Shown one piece after another: positions 9,460-18,723 of a DNA stretch of 64,000 nt. Each line of letters starts with the position of its first letter. Position 1 is the stretch's first letter. The stretch spans positions 1,798,001-1,862,000 of the forward strand of contig NC_015177.1 in NCBI RefSeq assembly GCF_000190735.1, read 5' to 3'. Source of the stretch: Pseudopedobacter saltans DSM 12145. GTDB lineage: Bacteria; Bacteroidota; Bacteroidia; Sphingobacteriales; Sphingobacteriaceae. Made by a program: the position numbers and the translations under genes. The notes beneath the pieces are model-generated. The model had not been told where the DNA came from and searched no databases. It worked only from the letters and a program-made list of their open reading frames with translations.

Positions 9460-10329
9460 TTACTTTCCTATTGATTCCTCTGCCCGCTTTACTGCTAACC
9501 TTTCCTTCCAATCCATATATTTGGCGTGGAAAGTCTTTTTCATATAATCGTCAAATTTCCTTTGGATAGTCAGATTATATAAACTCCGAGCTTTAATTGT
9601 CCATGATTTATCCCAGGCCCTCAAAGAAATAGAAAAAGAACCATCAAGATATTTCATCCAATGCCACATTCCGGTAGGCATAAACAACGTCTCACCGTGT
9701 TCTAAAATTGTCTCTTGTCCCGGAAGTCCATTTAACGCCGGAAATTTATCAAAATCGGGGTTAGATATATCATAATCTTCCAAAGCATACGTTGCAAATG
9801 GAATTTTATACAGTCTTGTACTCCATTTATTATCAAACAGAATGATATGTTTTTTACCATGGAAATGAGTATGGAAAATATGAGCAAGGTCGATATCATA
9901 ATGTAAAAAAGTAACAGACCCCGCTCCACCAAAAAACATATTAGGATATTTATCCAGAAAGCCTCCCATTAAATCCTTAGGAGAACGATAATCTTCCAGC
10001 AATCCGGAAGCATGCTTAATGGGATCAAATAAAAATATCCTTAAATCGGTAGGCTCTCTCCTGATCAGATCAATATAATCACCAAACTTCATCTCAGCCG
10101 CCGATGCATTGATAGGTTTAGAGGGATCCGCCTTAGAACTGTCGTATAAAGGAACCGTTATATCACCAACCGTTTCCTTAATATAATCGAAAGTCCATTT
10201 CTCCATAGCAGGCCAATTCTTAGTCATATTTTTTATAACCAGCGGCTTGCGAGGGATTAGATAGTTGTTGATAAAATCATCTTTGCTAATATCATCTACC
10301 TTTTCTATTTGCGTAAGTATTAAGCCCAT
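9460..10329 (-). CDS. Cupin-like / JmjC-fold 2-oxoglutarate oxygenase-type protein
   Basis: 289 residues matching the cupin_8 (JmjC-like) family. The N-terminus has the family's FINNYLIPRKPLVIKNMTKNWPA opening, cut here to its core LIPRKPLVIKNM. The Fe(II)-binding triad is visible: HYD (FLHYDIDLAHIF) and a distal His in PTGMWHWMKYL. A conserved HFHGKKHIILF segment, where 2-oxoglutarate binds in relatives, follows the first pair. Family members hydroxylate proteins or other targets; the substrate is unknown. It stands alone, about 100 bp from the disrupted SMR gene and on the opposite strand. Confidence 0.85.
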   Translation of the reverse strand: MGLILTQIEKVDDISKDDFINNYLIPRKPLVIKNMTKNWPAMEKWTFDYIKETVGDITVPLYDSSKADPSKPINASAAEMKFGDYIDLIRREPTDLRIFLFDPIKHASGLLEDYRSPKDLMGGFLDKYPNMFFGGAGSVTFLHYDIDLAHIFHTHFHGKKHIILFDNKWSTRLYKIPFATYALEDYDISNPDFDKFPALNGLPGQETILEHGETLFMPTGMWHWMKYLDGSFSISLRAWDKSWTIKARSLYNLTIQRKFDDYMKKTFHAKYMDWKERLAVKRAEESIGK

Positions 10330-10423
10330 GTTAATTTCCTTTTAACAGTACAAAATTATTCTTTTGAACATTTCATGGGGAATAATGTTTTTTCTTGATA
10401 TAAATCTGACAGTCTTAAAACAA

Positions 10424-10443
10424 AAAAGGCTCATAGGCCTTTT
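10424..10443 (-). terminator. Rho-independent terminator of the small secreted protein gene
   Basis: Seven-bp stem (AAAAGGC / GCCTTTT) around a six-base loop; read on the minus strand it is followed by TTTTTTG. It lies 18 bp after the stop of the gene ending at 10462. Confidence 0.6.
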
Positions 10444-10461
10444 CCGTTTCGTTTATGTTTC

Positions 10462-10881
10462 TTATTTAATTAAGCTGTTTATCACTGCTTTTGTCGCTAC
10501 CGATGTGGCGGTATTACTTGCTGTGGTGCTCAAAGAACTTAAAAAAGAACTGTATTTACTAGCTCCCACCGAAGTTTTTACGGCCGACAAAGCTGTGTTT
10601 TTCGCAGCCGTCAATTGAGAGGCTCCTTTTGCGGTACTTGCTATTGCTTTTAATGTATTATACTTGGTAACGTAATTTGTTAAAGCGGTAGTAACCGCTT
10701 TCGTTTGAGGCCCGGTTAAATTTAAAGTGTTTAAAGTTGAGGTTATCTCCGTTACCGTATTGGCAACGTTATCAAGTCCCATTACAGAAATAGAAACTTT
10801 TTCTGCATGAAGTGAGTTGGCGAATGTTGTAGCACCAACAGTGGTGAGAGTCAAAATGGCTCCTAAAAAAATCTTTTTCAT
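10462..10881 (-). CDS. Small secreted protein of unknown function
   Basis: 139 residues starting MKKIFLGAILTLTTVGATTF, a Sec signal peptide probably cleaved near FANSLHA. The mature part is rich in Thr, Ser, Ala and Leu with amphipathic repeats (TEITSTLNTLNLTGPQTKAV; ALTNYVTKYNTLKAIAS; SLSTTASNTATSVATKAV), predicted helical. No Cys. It resembles small periplasmic proteins common in Sphingobacteriaceae, but no function is recognised. Single-gene unit with its own terminator. Confidence 0.7.
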   Translation of the reverse strand: MKKIFLGAILTLTTVGATTFANSLHAEKVSISVMGLDNVANTVTEITSTLNTLNLTGPQTKAVTTALTNYVTKYNTLKAIASTAKGASQLTAAKNTALSAVKTSVGASKYSSFLSSLSTTASNTATSVATKAVINSLIK

Positions 10882-11022
10882 CTTTTGAAATTATAAATAT
10901 CAAATGGTTATTTATGTTAATCTTGTTTTCAAACTAACAATACAATATTAGTATTTTGATTTTTCTGAAGAAATACTTCGAAAAAATTTAATATTAATAG
11001 TTAACATAAAAGCGCTAAATTA

Positions 11023-11139
11023 CTAAAAAACCAAGTTTTGAAGTTGTAAAATCTTTTCTTCGGGTCCGATCAATTCTGCCCAAGCGTCAGCTTGATTTAA
11101 CTTATTTGCGCACTCCTCTATTAACAGATAAGGTTCATC
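11023..11139 (-). pseudogene. Possible short gene remnant
   Basis: Minus-strand frame from the TAA at 11140-11142 to the TAG at 11023-11025 reads DEPYLLIEECANKLNQADAW then AELIGPEEKILQLQNLVF. The composition looks like real protein but there is no start codon, and sequence further upstream on the same strand is open in another frame. The parent family is not recognised. Confidence 0.25.
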
Positions 11140-11239
11140 TTATTCATAAGGATATTAATATTAAATACTCTCTTCATAACCACCAAATTCTGTATTTGCT
11201 CTGTAACATGTTTTATATTTATCCATATTTTTTCTATGT

Positions 11240-11295
11240 TATTTCCATATTGAGTCCATGTTTTTTATAAAAAACATGGACTCAATATGGAAATA
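11240..11295. repeat. 56-bp perfect palindrome
   Basis: Arms of 28 bp meet at TTTTTTATAAAAAA with no mismatch and no spacer; the left arm begins TATTTCCATATTGAGTCC. The right arm is its exact reverse complement. It lies 355 bp upstream of lysS and about 360 bp upstream of the divergent small secreted gene. Confidence 0.9.
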
Positions 11296-11602
11296 TATTT
11301 ATTTTTTTCTTTTAATCTTTCGAACGAAGTACCTATCAATGGTATTGCAATCTGCTGAATAGTTAAGGAGGAATGGAATTGCTATTGATAATAAAACTCA
11401 ATAACCACATTAGACCTCTAGGTGTCAAGCTGAAACCTCCTACTCATGAATAAAGCATGACTAGATATTCTAATGATGCCCTACCTCCTACAAACAGAGG
11501 TAGCCTCCAGTCTTGGTACCTGATACTAGCGACTTGATACTGTACCCTCTACCTTACAATCAACTATTTCAACTGATCACCAGCAAACTAACTAAAACAA
11601 TA

Positions 11603-11633
11603 TTGATGTAAAGAAAAATAAAGCGTATTTTTG
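11603..11633 (+). promoter_or_regulatory. lysS promoter (Bacteroidota type)
   Basis: TTG at 11603-11605, a 20-base spacer, then TATTTTTG at 11626-11633 (consensus TAnnTTTG). The lysS ATG is at 11651, leaving a leader of roughly 10-12 bases. Confidence 0.6.
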
Positions 11634-11650
11634 CGCAAATTTCGAAATTA

Positions 11651-13369
11651 ATGAGTACACTTTCAGAACAGGAGATACAAAGGCGCCAGTCTCTACAAGA
11701 ATTAAGAAAACTAGGAATTGACCCATATCCTGCAGAAGCGTTCGAAGTAAATGCAAACGCTTTGGATATCACTACGAACTACGAAAGAGATAAAACTTCA
11801 TATAAGAATATCAGTTTAGCAGGAAGAATTATGACCCGTAGAATTATGGGGAATGCTTCTTTTGTTGAACTTCAGGATGCTACAGGTCGTATTCAAGCTT
11901 ATATCAGAAGAGACGATGTTTGTCCGGGAGAAGATAAGACACTATACAATACCGTATTTAAAAAATTATTAGATATTGGTGATTACATAGGAATTAAAGG
12001 TTATGTCTTTACTACACAAACAGGCGAGATTTCTATCCATGTTACTGAATTTAAGGTATTAAGCAAATCATTAAAACCTCTGCCTATCGTTAAAAGGGAT
12101 GATGACGGCAATATCTATGATGGTTTTACAGATCCGGAAATGCGTTACAGAATGCGTTATGTGGATTTGACGGTAAACCCGGAATATAAAGAAATTTTCA
12201 AAACACGTTCTAAAGTCATCAGCACCATGCGTAGTTATTTTGACGCTAATGGATGGATGGAAGTAGAAACTCCTATATTACAAGCGATACATGGTGGTGC
12301 CGCTGCAAGACCCTTTAACACATATCACAATACTTTAGATATGCCTTTGTTTTTGCGTATCGCGAATGAGCTTTATCTAAAAAGATTGATTGTTGCAGGT
12401 TTCGACGGTGTTTATGAATTTGGTAAGATGTTCCGTAATGAAGGTATGGATCGTACGCACAATCCAGAGTTCACTTCTATGGAAATCTACGTCGCGTATA
12501 AAGATTATATCTGGATGATGGGTATGGTGGAAGAATGTCTGGAAAAAGTTACTATGGCTATCCACGGAAAGACAAAAATCAAGGTTGGTAACGATGAGAT
12601 TGAATTTGCTGGGCCTTATGAAAAACTTTCTATGTATGATTCCATTAAGAAATATACCGGAATTGACGTTTCTAAAATGGACGAGGGCGAATTAATAGCT
12701 ACTTGTAATAATTTAGGTATCGAAGTTGACGCTTCCATGGGTAAAGGCAAATTGGTTGACGCTATCTTTGGAGACAAAGTTGAACACAATCTGATTCAAC
12801 CCACTTTCATTACAGATTATCCGATAGAAATGACTCCTCTTGCTAAAAAGCACCGTACTGAAGATGGTTTGGTAGAGCGTTTCGAATTATTTGTTCAGGG
12901 AAAAGAAATAGCCAACGCTTACTCGGAACTGAATGACGCTATTGATCAAAAAGAAAGATTTGAGGAACAGTTGAAGTTAGCTGCCCGTGGTGATGATGAA
13001 GCCATGGTTATGGATGATGACTTTGTAAGATCATTGGAATATGGTATGCCTCCAACTGCTGGTTTGGGTATTGGTATAGACAGATTAGTGATGTTGATGA
13101 CTAACCAATCATCTATTCAGGAAGTATTGTTTTTCCCTCAGATGCGTCCTGAGAAAAAAGCGAAAGTAACAACTGATGATGATTTTGTAGAACAAGGTAT
13201 CCCTGCTGAATGGGTACAGGTTATCCGCAAAATGAATATCAATACTATTGATGAATTAAAAGCTGCCAATCCAAACAAAGTTTTCAATGATTTAGGCGGA
13301 ATGCGTAAGAAATTGAAGCTGGATTTATCTATGCCACAAAAAGAAGAAGTAATGAAATGGTTCGAATAG
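11651..13369 (+). CDS. lysS: Lysyl-tRNA synthetase, class II
   Basis: 572 residues. It charges tRNA-Lys with lysine in the cytosol. The N-terminal OB-fold anticodon-binding domain includes LAGRIMTRRIMGNASFVELQ. The class II catalytic core shows motif 1 (FFDANGWMEVETPIL region), motif 2 (FEFGKMFRNEG, HNPEFTSMEIY) and motif 3 (GLGIGIDRLVMLMTNQSSIQ). About 60 extra C-terminal residues (WVQVIRKMNINTIDELKAAN onward) are typical of Bacteroidota LysS. Start chosen because the promoter box lies 18 bp upstream. It ends just before a strong terminator. Confidence 0.97.
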   Translation: MSTLSEQEIQRRQSLQELRKLGIDPYPAEAFEVNANALDITTNYERDKTSYKNISLAGRIMTRRIMGNASFVELQDATGRIQAYIRRDDVCPGEDKTLYNTVFKKLLDIGDYIGIKGYVFTTQTGEISIHVTEFKVLSKSLKPLPIVKRDDDGNIYDGFTDPEMRYRMRYVDLTVNPEYKEIFKTRSKVISTMRSYFDANGWMEVETPILQAIHGGAAARPFNTYHNTLDMPLFLRIANELYLKRLIVAGFDGVYEFGKMFRNEGMDRTHNPEFTSMEIYVAYKDYIWMMGMVEECLEKVTMAIHGKTKIKVGNDEIEFAGPYEKLSMYDSIKKYTGIDVSKMDEGELIATCNNLGIEVDASMGKGKLVDAIFGDKVEHNLIQPTFITDYPIEMTPLAKKHRTEDGLVERFELFVQGKEIANAYSELNDAIDQKERFEEQLKLAARGDDEAMVMDDDFVRSLEYGMPPTAGLGIGIDRLVMLMTNQSSIQEVLFFPQMRPEKKAKVTTDDDFVEQGIPAEWVQVIRKMNINTIDELKAANPNKVFNDLGGMRKKLKLDLSMPQKEEVMKWFE

Positions 13370-13420
13370 GCTTTCAGAGCAGTTCTTAACATTAAATTCA
13401 TATTCATATAACACAAATTT

Positions 13421-13456
13421 AAAGCTTGCTTAACATAGACTTAAGCAAGCTTTTTT
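13421..13456 (+). terminator. lysS terminator
   Basis: Perfect 13-bp stem (AAAGCTTGCTTAA / TTAAGCAAGCTTT) with a seven-base loop followed by a short T run, 52 bp after the lysS stop. Confidence 0.85.
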
Positions 13457-13485
13457 ATTATTGTATAAATAAAATTGAAAAGAAT

Positions 13486-13674
13486 ATGAGTACACTAATT
13501 TTTGGAGATAATGATTATCTCAACATTAACAAAGACAACTTCTTAGATTTCCCTTTATTAGCGGCATTTCTATCATCTAAAAGAGACAATACTTTAAACT
13601 CAGATGAAGAGAACAGCATAGAAAGAGAAAAATTTAATGAAGAGCCAAGGGTTGATTTACTTTCTGAAAAGTAA
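13486..13674 (+). CDS. Small acidic protein of unknown function
   Basis: 62 residues from the ATG at 13486 (MSTLIFGDNDYLNINKDNF). The frame extends upstream to 13426, but that start lies inside the lysS terminator. The sequence is charged and acidic (NSDEENSIEREKFNEEPRVD), without signal peptide or membrane segment. It stands alone between two well-defined genes; expression is uncertain. Confidence 0.45.
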   Translation: MSTLIFGDNDYLNINKDNFLDFPLLAAFLSSKRDNTLNSDEENSIEREKFNEEPRVDLLSEK

Positions 13675-13939
13675 CCAACCTAACCTACCCCTATCTTACT
13701 TAAAAGCAAACATTATTATCTAAAAATGACTCTCGCCCGGAGAGAATTGCTTTGCTTTTTGTTTATAAAAATCCTTTCCTTTTAGTCTTCAAACACATAA
13801 ATTAAAAATTCTTAAAAAAAGAATTTTGGACTTTCTTTTGTTCATGTTATATGAAATTAATTAATTACTTTCGCCGCTAGTCTTGGAAACTGTTCTTTGG
13901 TTTTTAATTATTTGTCGTTAACCTTTCAACAATTCGAGT

Positions 13940-15256
13940 ATGAAAAATTTTCAAGAATTGCACCCTGCCGATATAGCAGAACAAATTACTGCACTAAAGC
14001 CTGCGGAAAGAAGTCTTGCTTTTTTTATGCTGCCGGGGAGAAAGAAGGCCCAAACCTTTTCTTATCTTGATTTTGACATACAGGAGAATATCATCAGATC
14101 TTTGGGAGACAAAGAGTTATCAGACGTACTTAATAATCTGGAACCAGATGACAGAACTTTATTACTAGAAAATTTTCCCGATTCTATTATTAAAAGATTT
14201 ATAAATCTGCTAAACGAAGAGGAAAAAGGAATTGCACTTAATTTAGTTGGCTATCCCGTAGACTGTATTGCCCGCTTAATGACTCCAAACTACGTTCAGG
14301 CCAGAGCAAATTGGACAGTCAGTAAAGTCTTCGATCATATTAAACGCTTTGGAAAAAAGGCTGAAACATTAAACTTCATCTATATTGTTGATGAAGAGAA
14401 TATCCTTATTGACGATTTAAGAATTGGCCAGCTCCTCATGGCTGAACCGGACACCAAACTGCAGGACTTGATGGATAGAAACTTTATATCCATAAAAAGC
14501 ACCACAAACATGGAGGCCGCATTTGACATCTTTGAGAAATATGATAGAAGTGCTTTGCCCATCGTTTCTGAAAGCGGTGTACTTATAGGGATTGTTACTT
14601 TTGATGACATTCTTGACAGGATTAAAGACAGAGATACCGAGGATATTCAGAAATTCGGGGGATTGGAAGAACTGGATCTTTCTTACACTAAAACCTCAAT
14701 GATAGAATTGGTGAGAAAAAGAGCCGGATGGTTAATTATTCTATTCCTGAGTGAAATGTTCACCGCATCGGCGATGGCTCATTTTGATGCTGAAATTGAA
14801 AAAGCAGTGGTTCTTGCTCTTTTCGTTCCCTTAATTATCTCCAGTGGCGGTAATTCCGGCTCGCAAGCTGCTTCTTTGATTATTAGGGCAATGGCGCTGG
14901 GCGAATTAAAGCTAAGAAACTGGTGGTACGTAATGAAAAAAGAGATTCTTTCAGGACTTATATTAGGTGCAATTTTAGGTCTTATCGGTTTTCTAAGAAT
15001 ATTTATCTGGCAGGAAGCAGGTATATATGATTATGGTATCCACTGGTTTTGGGTAGCTTTAAGTGTTTCGGTTTCATTAGTGTTTATTGTGTTATGGGGT
15101 TCGCTTTCAGGTTCGCTTATCCCTTTCATTTTAAGAAAGTCAGGTTTGGATCCGGCAACGGCTTCTGCTCCTTTTGTAGCCACGCTTGTAGATGTTACCG
15201 GACTAATTATATATTTTTCAATAGCAGCGTTTTTCTTGACTGGTAGGTTGTTGTAA
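13940..15256 (+). CDS. mgtE: Magnesium transporter MgtE
   Basis: 438 residues. The N domain (HPADIAEQITALKPAERSLAF) carries the MgtE superhelix, followed by two CBS domains (around IGQLLMAEPDTKLQDLMDRN and SALPIVSESGVLIGIVTFDD). Five membrane helices follow, including VPLIISSGGNSGSQAASLII, the Mg2+-pore signature, and FVATLVDVTGLIIYFSIAA. It imports Mg2+ and is gated by cytosolic Mg2+ through the N and CBS domains. Last clear chromosomal gene before the mobile element. Confidence 0.96.
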   Translation: MKNFQELHPADIAEQITALKPAERSLAFFMLPGRKKAQTFSYLDFDIQENIIRSLGDKELSDVLNNLEPDDRTLLLENFPDSIIKRFINLLNEEEKGIALNLVGYPVDCIARLMTPNYVQARANWTVSKVFDHIKRFGKKAETLNFIYIVDEENILIDDLRIGQLLMAEPDTKLQDLMDRNFISIKSTTNMEAAFDIFEKYDRSALPIVSESGVLIGIVTFDDILDRIKDRDTEDIQKFGGLEELDLSYTKTSMIELVRKRAGWLIILFLSEMFTASAMAHFDAEIEKAVVLALFVPLIISSGGNSGSQAASLIIRAMALGELKLRNWWYVMKKEILSGLILGAILGLIGFLRIFIWQEAGIYDYGIHWFWVALSVSVSLVFIVLWGSLSGSLIPFILRKSGLDPATASAPFVATLVDVTGLIIYFSIAAFFLTGRLL

Positions 15257-15815
15257 GTTATCTGCTTAAGCAGAACAGACTTTATCCTGTTTTAATTTCT
15301 CCTCACAAGGCTTTCCAAATCTTATAATGCCGAGTGCGTGCTATCAAGGGAATTATAAACTTGCAATGTCCTTTGTAAAAATGGTTGCACTTGGAAACGG
15401 ATTGCACAACCGAGCCTCTTTTCTTTGCTCAATTGGATAGCTTTTTTTCAAAAAGCAGGGTAGCAAAGGAAGTTGGTGCGATGTCATTTTTCCCTGAGCG
15501 TAAGGCCAGAGCTAAAGCCATAAAAAGAAAATATCTTTTTGGTTCTTTTACCGAAAAAAGATTAGTAAAAAGCAAAAATAAGCAAAACGGTTAAAACCTT
15601 TGCTATACAAGGCTTTATAAAAAGAGTAGTCTTAGTTCGGAAGTCGGTGTCTGATAGGTTTTGGGCTTAAATTGACAAGGTTAGGTTACTAATTCGTTAC
15701 CGATTGACAAAGGTAACAGTATAACTTAACTGATTATATTTCAGTCTTTTGCACCCTTTTCTACATTCCCTTGTAACTCAATGTAATTTAATTTTAAACG
15801 TTAAACATTTGAGTT
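15257..15815. other. Left junction region between mgtE and the ICE integrase
   Basis: 559 bp with at most one small ORF. It holds a perfect 14-bp palindrome (TCTGCTTAAGCAGA, 15261-15274) just after mgtE. Two related segments, ATTGACAAGGTTA near 15670 and ATTGACAAAGGTAA near 15702, plus nearby GTTACC, may be recombinase arm-type sites. The element's left end (attL) should lie here, but without the other end its core cannot be fixed. No tRNA gene is seen. Confidence 0.45.
15385..15594 (+). CDS. Possible small basic protein
   Basis: 69-residue frame with a basic C-terminal half (KARAKAIKRKYLFGSFTEKR). The region around KSRVAKEVGAMSFFPERKA has protein-like composition, but there is no recognised domain, and it lies in the presumed attachment region. 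It could be a remnant. Confidence 0.3.
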   Translation: MHLETDCTTEPLFFAQLDSFFSKSRVAKEVGAMSFFPERKARAKAIKRKYLFGSFTEKRLVKSKNKQNG

Positions 15816-17066
15816 ATGGAACAGGCAAAAAAATCGACGTTCAAACTGCTTTTCTATTTGAAAAAGAACGAACTGAAAAAGAACGGTAATGCCCCGATTA
15901 TGGCACGTATTACCATTGACGGAACCCCTAAGACTTTCGGAACAAAGTTAGAAATTGACCCCAATAATTGGGATTTGAAACACGGAAGAGTTCAGGGCAA
16001 AAGTGCGCAGGCATTAAGCATCAATAAAAAACTGGATAATATACGTGGGCGTATCGACAAGATTTATGAAGATATGCTGAAGCACGAGGGCTTTGCGACC
16101 GCCCAAAAAGTAAAGCTATCATTTTTGGGTGTCGGCGTAATGGATGATGCTATCCTAAAAGTTTTCAACGACCAAAATGAGGATTTTAAAAAATTGGTCG
16201 AAAAGGAAGAACGCTCACAAAGTACCTACAACAAGTATATCACAGTTTACAATCATCTTACCACATTTATAAAGGAACGCTATCATCGTGATGATATGGC
16301 TTTTCGGGAATTGACTTCCGATTTTATCCGCGAGTTTGATTTTTACCTCCGGTACGATTTACAGTCTTCGCATAATACGGTTTGGGTTTACACAATGCCA
16401 GTATTAAGCCTTGCGGAGTTGGCAATCAAAAAAGGTTTGATACGTGATAATCCTTTTCAGGATTACGAAATCAATATGGAAGAAACCGACCGGGGTTATA
16501 TCCTTAAAGAAGATGTAGAAAAGCTGATGATGTGCGTACCACCGCACCCACGGTATGAATTGGTAAAAGACTTGTTTATTTTCAGTTGCTTTACCGGACT
16601 TGCTTACGCTGATATTAAGAAACTGACAAGGAACAATATTCAATCATTCTTTGACGGTCATCAATGGATTATCAGCAGGAGAAAGAAATCAGATATTGCT
16701 TCTAATGTTCGGTTAATGGAAATCCCTAAACGTATCATCGAGAAATATCAGGGTACTACACGGAATGAATTTATATTTCCAGTTCCGACCAATGCAACCT
16801 GCAATACTCACATAGGTAAATTGGTTGAAAAGGCTGAAATTATTACAGAGCAAAAAGTAACCTTTCACACTGCAAGGCACACTTTCGGAACAATGTTTTT
16901 GACCGAGGGCGTACCGCTTGAAAGCCTTAGCAAAATGATGGGGCATAAAAACATTTCCACCACACAGATTTACGCTAAAATCACAAGCCAAAAAATCAGT
17001 AAGGATATGGATTTGGTTACGCCGAAATTCAAAGCTATGGAAGAAGCGTTTATGATGGCAATCTAA
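15816..17066 (+). CDS. Tyrosine-type site-specific recombinase (ICE integrase)
   Basis: 416 residues. An arm-binding N-terminal domain (FLKKNELKKNG-like, PIMARITIDGTPKTFGTKLE) is followed by the SAM-like core-binding domain (YNKYITVYNHLTTFIKERYH) and the catalytic domain. HTARHTFGT gives His-x-x-Arg, GHKNISTTQIYAKI gives the His and the nucleophilic Tyr. The position of the first catalytic Arg, in CFTGLAYADI, is Ala263, as in the IntDOT group where that Arg is also missing. It integrates and excises the element. A terminator follows the gene. Confidence 0.93.
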   Translation: MEQAKKSTFKLLFYLKKNELKKNGNAPIMARITIDGTPKTFGTKLEIDPNNWDLKHGRVQGKSAQALSINKKLDNIRGRIDKIYEDMLKHEGFATAQKVKLSFLGVGVMDDAILKVFNDQNEDFKKLVEKEERSQSTYNKYITVYNHLTTFIKERYHRDDMAFRELTSDFIREFDFYLRYDLQSSHNTVWVYTMPVLSLAELAIKKGLIRDNPFQDYEINMEETDRGYILKEDVEKLMMCVPPHPRYELVKDLFIFSCFTGLAYADIKKLTRNNIQSFFDGHQWIISRRKKSDIASNVRLMEIPKRIIEKYQGTTRNEFIFPVPTNATCNTHIGKLVEKAEIITEQKVTFHTARHTFGTMFLTEGVPLESLSKMMGHKNISTTQIYAKITSQKISKDMDLVTPKFKAMEEAFMMAI

Positions 17067-17598
17067 TTAGCATTTATCTAATCATAATGAGCAGAACCGT
17101 TAAGTTCTGCTTTTTTTATACCTCTACTTTTTTAGGCAAAGCACATTTACCTACACTACACAATCCAACGCTGTAAAAGAGCTTTTGCCTACTTCCAAAA
17201 TAGAAAATTGAAAAACGAAATCCTTATCTATCTCCTTGCTATTCCGTTTTTCAAATCTCTATTACAGGCTATCATAGCCTGGTCATTAATGCCATAAAAA
17301 TTTAGAACAGAATATTTCCACAATCAACCGGTAAAAAGGCAGCTAAGTTATAGCGGGCAGCCATCGCACACACCCACCAATAAAAAAAACGAATGAACGG
17401 TTTCCCCCTAAAGGAACCCCCATTAAATCATTTTTTTTCTTGGTCATCGCTGTTGCCCGCTTGGATTATCTGCTTTCTTTTTTCCGGTTTTTCTTTTGGA
17501 AAAATTTATGCGAAGCGGAGCAAACCACAACGGGAAGCGGGAAACGAGAAAAGCGAGTGAGTAAATAACATTTTTTCTAACATCAAAATTTTAGCATT
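17067..17598. other. Intergenic region after the integrase
   Basis: 532 bp without a convincing gene. It contains the integrase terminator, an imperfect inverted repeat (TTGAAAAACGAAAT at 17208 / ATTCCGTTTTTCAA at 17241), and a run of C- and A-rich sequence before the DUF932 gene. Confidence 0.5.
17091..17118 (+). terminator. Integrase terminator
   Basis: Stem AGCAGAAC / GTTCTGCT with a six-base loop and a run of seven T, 25 bp after the integrase stop. Confidence 0.75.
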
Positions 17599-18672
17599 AT
17601 GGCACACAACATCAATTTCAACGAGCAAACAGGACGTCATTCATTTTTCAGCGTTCAACAAAAAGCGTGGCACGGTTTGGGGCAAATCGTAGAGCAGTAC
17701 CCAACAAGCGAGGAAGCAATCGTACACGCAGGTTTAGATTACGAGGTTATCAAATCCCCACTGTTTACACAGGGCAGAACAATGAGCATAGGCGACAGCG
17801 GAGAGCTGATTGAAGCAAACGACATCTTAGTACCTAACAGTTTCGCCACACTCCGCACCGACACTAATACACCGTTGGGCGTAGTAGGCAAAGACTACCA
17901 TATCGTACAAAACCGTGAGGCATTTAATTTCTTTGATGCTATTGTAGGCAGAGGCGAGGGAATACTGTACGAAACCGCAGGAGCATTGGGCAACGGGGAA
18001 CGCATTTTTATCACTGCCAAGCTGCCCGACTATATCCGAGTAGGTAACGGCGACGATGTTACAGAAAAGTATATCTTCTTAACCACGAGCCACGACGGTA
18101 GCGGAAGTATTACCGCAGCGTTTACCCCTATCCGTATCGTATGCCAAAACACCCTTAACGCTTCATTGCGGAGTATGACCAACGTTGTGCGTATCAAACA
18201 CACGTCAGGAGCAAAACAACGCCTTGAAAACGCTCACAAGGTTATGGGGCTTGCCAACACTCTAAGCGCACAGTTAGAGAACATTTTTAATGACTGGGCT
18301 AAAGTAAGGGTAACAGACCGAGAAGTAAGAAAGCTAATCCAGTTGGCACTTTGCCCGAACAAAGAAACGCTTAACCTGCTCAAAAAAGGTGCTGAAGATG
18401 AAGTTTCCACCGTGTTTAAAAACACCGTAGATGATGCCTTCCAATACGCTATGATAAGCGACACGCAACAAATGGCAACTACCAAAGGCACATTATTCGG
18501 GGCTTACAATGCCGTTACAGGCTACTTTCAGAATGTACGCAATTACAGGGATGGCGAAGCCAAACTACAATCTATTGTAATGGGCGGTACAGCACAGCTA
18601 AAGACCCAAAAAGCCTTTGAACTGTGTACAGACTTTGCCTATTCAGGAGCAGAGATTTTCAACTTCAATTAA
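17599..18672 (+). CDS. DUF932 (phage/plasmid-like TIGR03299) protein
   Basis: 357 residues with the DUF932 pattern: QKAWHGLGQIVEQYPTSEEA at the start, ATLRTDTNTPLGVVGKDYHI, and PIRIVCQNTLNASLRS in the middle. Related genes are common accessory genes on plasmids, phages and Bacteroidota ICEs; their biochemical role is not settled. It heads a short plus-strand group with the next two small genes. Codon usage is more GC-rich than in the following defence genes, as in the tra genes, so it probably belongs to the ICE backbone. Confidence 0.85.
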   Translation: MAHNINFNEQTGRHSFFSVQQKAWHGLGQIVEQYPTSEEAIVHAGLDYEVIKSPLFTQGRTMSIGDSGELIEANDILVPNSFATLRTDTNTPLGVVGKDYHIVQNREAFNFFDAIVGRGEGILYETAGALGNGERIFITAKLPDYIRVGNGDDVTEKYIFLTTSHDGSGSITAAFTPIRIVCQNTLNASLRSMTNVVRIKHTSGAKQRLENAHKVMGLANTLSAQLENIFNDWAKVRVTDREVRKLIQLALCPNKETLNLLKKGAEDEVSTVFKNTVDDAFQYAMISDTQQMATTKGTLFGAYNAVTGYFQNVRNYRDGEAKLQSIVMGGTAQLKTQKAFELCTDFAYSGAEIFNFN

Positions 18673-18723
18673 TCATTAAAGGCGACTGCCTGCAAAGGTG
18701 GTCGCCTACTAAAAACAAAAGAT

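Larger units (their letters stand above)
10882..11650. other. 770-bp intergenic region upstream of lysS
   Basis: No intact gene. It contains a possible protein remnant (11023-11139, minus), a 56-bp perfect palindrome (11240-11295), and the lysS promoter near its right end. The stretch 11340-11570 shows short imperfect repeats (CCTACTC, CCTACCTCC, TACCTGATACTAG, CTTGATACTG) with no recognised function. Confidence 0.6.

Noticed and set aside
13426-13485. Upstream start for the 62-residue protein after lysS
   Set aside because: It begins inside the lysS terminator stem, so the ATG at 13486 is preferred.
15257-15815. tRNA gene as integration target
   Set aside because: No cloverleaf or CCA-ended tRNA sequence can be recognised in the junction region.
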